Positions 13,361-15,226 of a stretch of DNA of 15,226 bases are shown piece by piece. Source of the stretch: Clostridia bacterium (GTDB lineage: Bacteria > Bacillota > Clostridia > Oscillospirales > Acutalibacteraceae); contig JAGAAE010000052.1 in assembly GCA_017615405.1 (NCBI GenBank), forward strand, positions 1-15,226. Direction: 5' to 3'. A model generated the notes under the pieces. The model was not told the origin of the DNA. It ran no database searches and was given only the letters and a program-made list of their open reading frames with translations. Numbering within the stretch: position 1 is the stretch's first letter; the number at the start of each line of letters is the position of its first letter. Position numbers and translations under genes: made by a program.

Positions 13361-14821
13361 TCATAACGTCAGTCCGTCAAATCCGGACAGGAATTCGGAC
13401 ACGACCGCAAGGTCCTTTTCGGTGCCGCCCTCGACGTTGCTTTCAAGGTTTAACGGCATTACGGGGTCATGGACCGAAAGGCGGAGCAAAAACCAGCCGT
13501 TTCCGGTCGAAACGCGAATACCCTCCCTGTTATCGGGAGCTACTGTATATCCCTCGCGCTCGTTTGAGAATTTTTCGAGTTCCTTTATAACCGTTTCACC
13601 GTAGTTTCTGAAATCGGGGACGGTTATTTTATAACGAAGTTCCTTTTCCTCTTTCGGCATTTTAAGGGGAGCGAGGATCTTCTCAAAATCGGTGCCTTTG
13701 GCAAGCTCAATAACGATCTTGGTCATAAGATATGCGCCGTCGTCCAAAAAATAGTTTTCTTTAAGCGCCGCGTGACCCGAGGTCTCGATCGCCAGCGGTA
13801 CGTCCTCACCCTGCGCGCAGAGTTCTATTGCCTTGTCGATTACGTTTTTATAACCCCTGCGATAGCGGTAATGCTTGCCGCCCAAGGTATTTTCGATATA
13901 TTCTTTAAGTCCGTCGGAGGTTACCGAGTCGGTGACGACGGTCGCGCCCTTTTCCCCGTTTAAAGTGATGTACGCCGCAAGGGCAATAAGGCGGTTTCTG
14001 TTTATCTCGCTGCCGTTTTTATCAACACATCCCGCACGGTCGACGTCGGTATCGAATATGATACCTAAATCGGCGCCGCTCTTTTTGACCGCATCACATA
14101 TGCTTTTCATCGCCGTTTTGTCCTCGGGGTTGGGAATATGATTCGGGAACGTACCGTCCGGCTCTAAAAACTGACTGCCCGAAATATCGGCGCCGAGTTT
14201 TTCCAAAACCTCGGTCGCATAAAATCCGCCGACGCCGTTGCCTGCGTCAACAACGATATGATAGCCTTTAAGGGGCGTATCGCCCCTGCCCACACCGTCG
14301 ATTATGATCATTCTGAGGTTTTCGGCATAGCGGCTCATATAGTCCTGCTCGATTATTCTGCCCTCGGTTTCCGAAATGACCTCCTCGCCCGACGAAGCAA
14401 GCCTGAGTATCTCGGAAATATCCGAGCCTTCAAGTCCGCCTGACGGCAGGAAAAATTTTAGTCCGTTGCGGTCAAACGGATGATGGCTCGCGGTAATCTG
14501 GATCGCGGCGTCGCACCCGAGGTCGACCGTCGTCATAAACATAGCCGGTGTTGAGGCGTAGTCAATGTAGATGACCGTAACGCCCGCCTTTAAAAGCGCG
14601 GTCTTTACACAGTTGCATATCCGATCGGCGGTTATACGTGAATCATGACCGAGCGATATTTTCAGTTCATCCGACGGTTTATTCGCACGGTTTACGACAA
14701 ACGAAACGAATGCGGCGGCGATATCATAGACCGCCTCGTCGGTAAGCTCGACCTCTTTTCCGCCCAAGTCGCTCGCGTATCCCCTTACGTCGGTTCCGCT
14801 TTTTAAGAAACTATAATCCAT
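13361..14821 (-). CDS. Alpha-D-phosphohexomutase (phosphomannomutase/phosphoglucomutase)
   Basis: The enzyme family interconverts hexose 1- and 6-phosphates through a phosphoserine, feeding nucleotide-sugar and cell-wall synthesis. The 486-residue product has the four domains in order: the active-site loop TASHHP at 110-115 with phospho-acceptor Ser112; the Mg-binding loop DTDVDR at 257-262 (Asp257, Asp259, Asp261); the sugar-binding loop ETSGH at 346-350; and a C-terminal phosphate-binding domain at about 425-460 with REGIRVSTGNGWFLLR. Several loops depart from the common forms (TASHNP, DGDxDR, RxSxTEP); the GWFLLRxSxHDPVxPLN ending resembles a distinct clade. ATG at 14821 follows AAGGA, 16 bases after rpe, suggesting one operon. 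Preference for glucose, mannose or another hexose cannot be read from the sequence. Confidence 0.9.
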   Translation of the reverse strand: MDYSFLKSGTDVRGYASDLGGKEVELTDEAVYDIAAAFVSFVVNRANKPSDELKISLGHDSRITADRICNCVKTALLKAGVTVIYIDYASTPAMFMTTVDLGCDAAIQITASHHPFDRNGLKFFLPSGGLEGSDISEILRLASSGEEVISETEGRIIEQDYMSRYAENLRMIIIDGVGRGDTPLKGYHIVVDAGNGVGGFYATEVLEKLGADISGSQFLEPDGTFPNHIPNPEDKTAMKSICDAVKKSGADLGIIFDTDVDRAGCVDKNGSEINRNRLIALAAYITLNGEKGATVVTDSVTSDGLKEYIENTLGGKHYRYRRGYKNVIDKAIELCAQGEDVPLAIETSGHAALKENYFLDDGAYLMTKIVIELAKGTDFEKILAPLKMPKEEKELRYKITVPDFRNYGETVIKELEKFSNEREGYTVAPDNREGIRVSTGNGWFLLRLSVHDPVMPLNLESNVEGGTEKDLAVVSEFLSGFDGLTL

Positions 14822-14837
14822 TTTTATTCCTTTTCTT

Positions 14838-15226
14838 TTATAACGATTTAAGATATTTTATTCTGTCTTTCATCTCGCTTGAACCGACAAGATAACTTCC
14901 GGCGACAAGGACGTTTGCCCCGGCTTTTACCGCATCGGCAGCCGTTTCGCCGTTTATTCCGCCGTCGACCTCAATATCAATATCAAGACCGCGCTTTTCG
15001 ATCTCGGTTTTAAGTTTTGACAGTTTTTCGAGGGCTTGCGGCATAAACTTCTGCCCTCCGAAGCCCGGCTCGACCGACATAACGAGAACCATATCGCAAA
15101 GCGGCAACAGATCGAATATTTCCTCCGCTTTTGTGCAGGGTTTTATCGTTATACACGATTTACAACCGAGTTCACGGATTTTTTTAAGGGTCTCGGCGTT
15201 ATCTGAGCCCGCCTCAAAATGGAAAC
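14838..15226 (-). CDS. rpe: Ribulose-phosphate 3-epimerase, C-terminal part (partial)
   Basis: Rpe interconverts D-ribulose 5-phosphate and D-xylulose 5-phosphate in the pentose phosphate pathway. The frame enters at the right edge and gives the last 128 residues of a protein usually about 215-225 long. Visible in order are HFEAG (a metal-ligand His in the family), the LVMSVEPGFGGQKFMPQALEK signature, the metal-binding strand IEVDGGIN, and AGANVLVAGSYLVGSSEM, the phosphate-binding part of the TIM barrel. Where many homologues have a GIxxxPxT segment, this one has SCITIKPCT. The stop lies 16 bases before the phosphohexomutase start. Confidence 0.95.
   Translation of the reverse strand, partial: FHFEAGSDNAETLKKIRELGCKSCITIKPCTKAEEIFDLLPLCDMVLVMSVEPGFGGQKFMPQALEKLSKLKTEIEKRGLDIDIEVDGGINGETAADAVKAGANVLVAGSYLVGSSEMKDRIKYLKSL

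Noticed and set aside
1..15226. Mobile elements, CRISPR arrays, tRNA or rRNA genes, defence systems
   Set aside because: No transposase-like or recombinase-like protein, spaced direct repeats, or recognisable RNA gene was found; the region is core chromosome.

Overview
The window looks like chromosomal DNA from a low-to-mid-GC, Gram-positive anaerobe of the class Clostridia, probably an Oscillospiraceae/Ruminococcaceae-type genome. This rests on the Bacillota-type S10-spc gene order, the zinc-binding 61-residue S14, strong AGGAGG ribosome binding sites before almost every gene, and a four-helix membrane protein of the TIGR04086 kind beside yajC. The genus cannot be fixed from this sequence.

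Positions 1-9949 are almost solid translation machinery, all on the minus strand (transcribed right to left): rpsJ, rplC, rplD, rplW, rplB, rpsS, rplV, rpsC, rplP, rpmC, rpsQ, rplN, rplX, rplE, rpsN, rpsH, rplF, rplR, rpsE, rpmD, rplO and the first 228 codons of secY, which runs off the left edge. Most junctions are 0-25 bases or overlap as TAATG. The four gaps over 40 bases (rpsJ-rplC, rplW-rplB, rpsN-rpsH, rpmD-rplO) each hold one or two hairpins. rpsE starts with TTG and rplN with GTG.

Positions 9950-10260 hold the head of the operon: a strong extended -10 promoter (10232-10260) and a leader of about 275 nt. The leader can fold into an upstream stem-loop and a five-way junction of four hairpins closed by a 9-bp stem, ending ten bases before the rpsJ Shine-Dalgarno sequence. 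This is the most striking structure in the window and probably an autogenous ribosomal-protein control element.

Positions 10288-11822 (minus strand) carry a TIGR04086-type membrane protein, yajC (SecDF-YajC accessory subunit) and an unrecognised four-helix membrane protein. An intrinsic terminator after yajC contains the ribosome binding site of the TIGR04086-type gene. Between 11822 and 11925 lie two divergent promoters that share one -35 region inside a perfect inverted repeat.

Positions 11925-13308 (plus strand) carry a TrmL-type tRNA 2'-O-methyltransferase and an acidic Cys-rich protein of unknown function, which has its own promoter and ends at a strong terminator hairpin. Positions 13361-15226 (minus strand, converging on that terminator) carry a divergent phosphohexomutase and the C-terminal part of ribulose-phosphate 3-epimerase in one likely operon. 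The main theme is co-expression of ribosome and Sec translocon parts. No mobile element, CRISPR array, tRNA or rRNA gene was seen.
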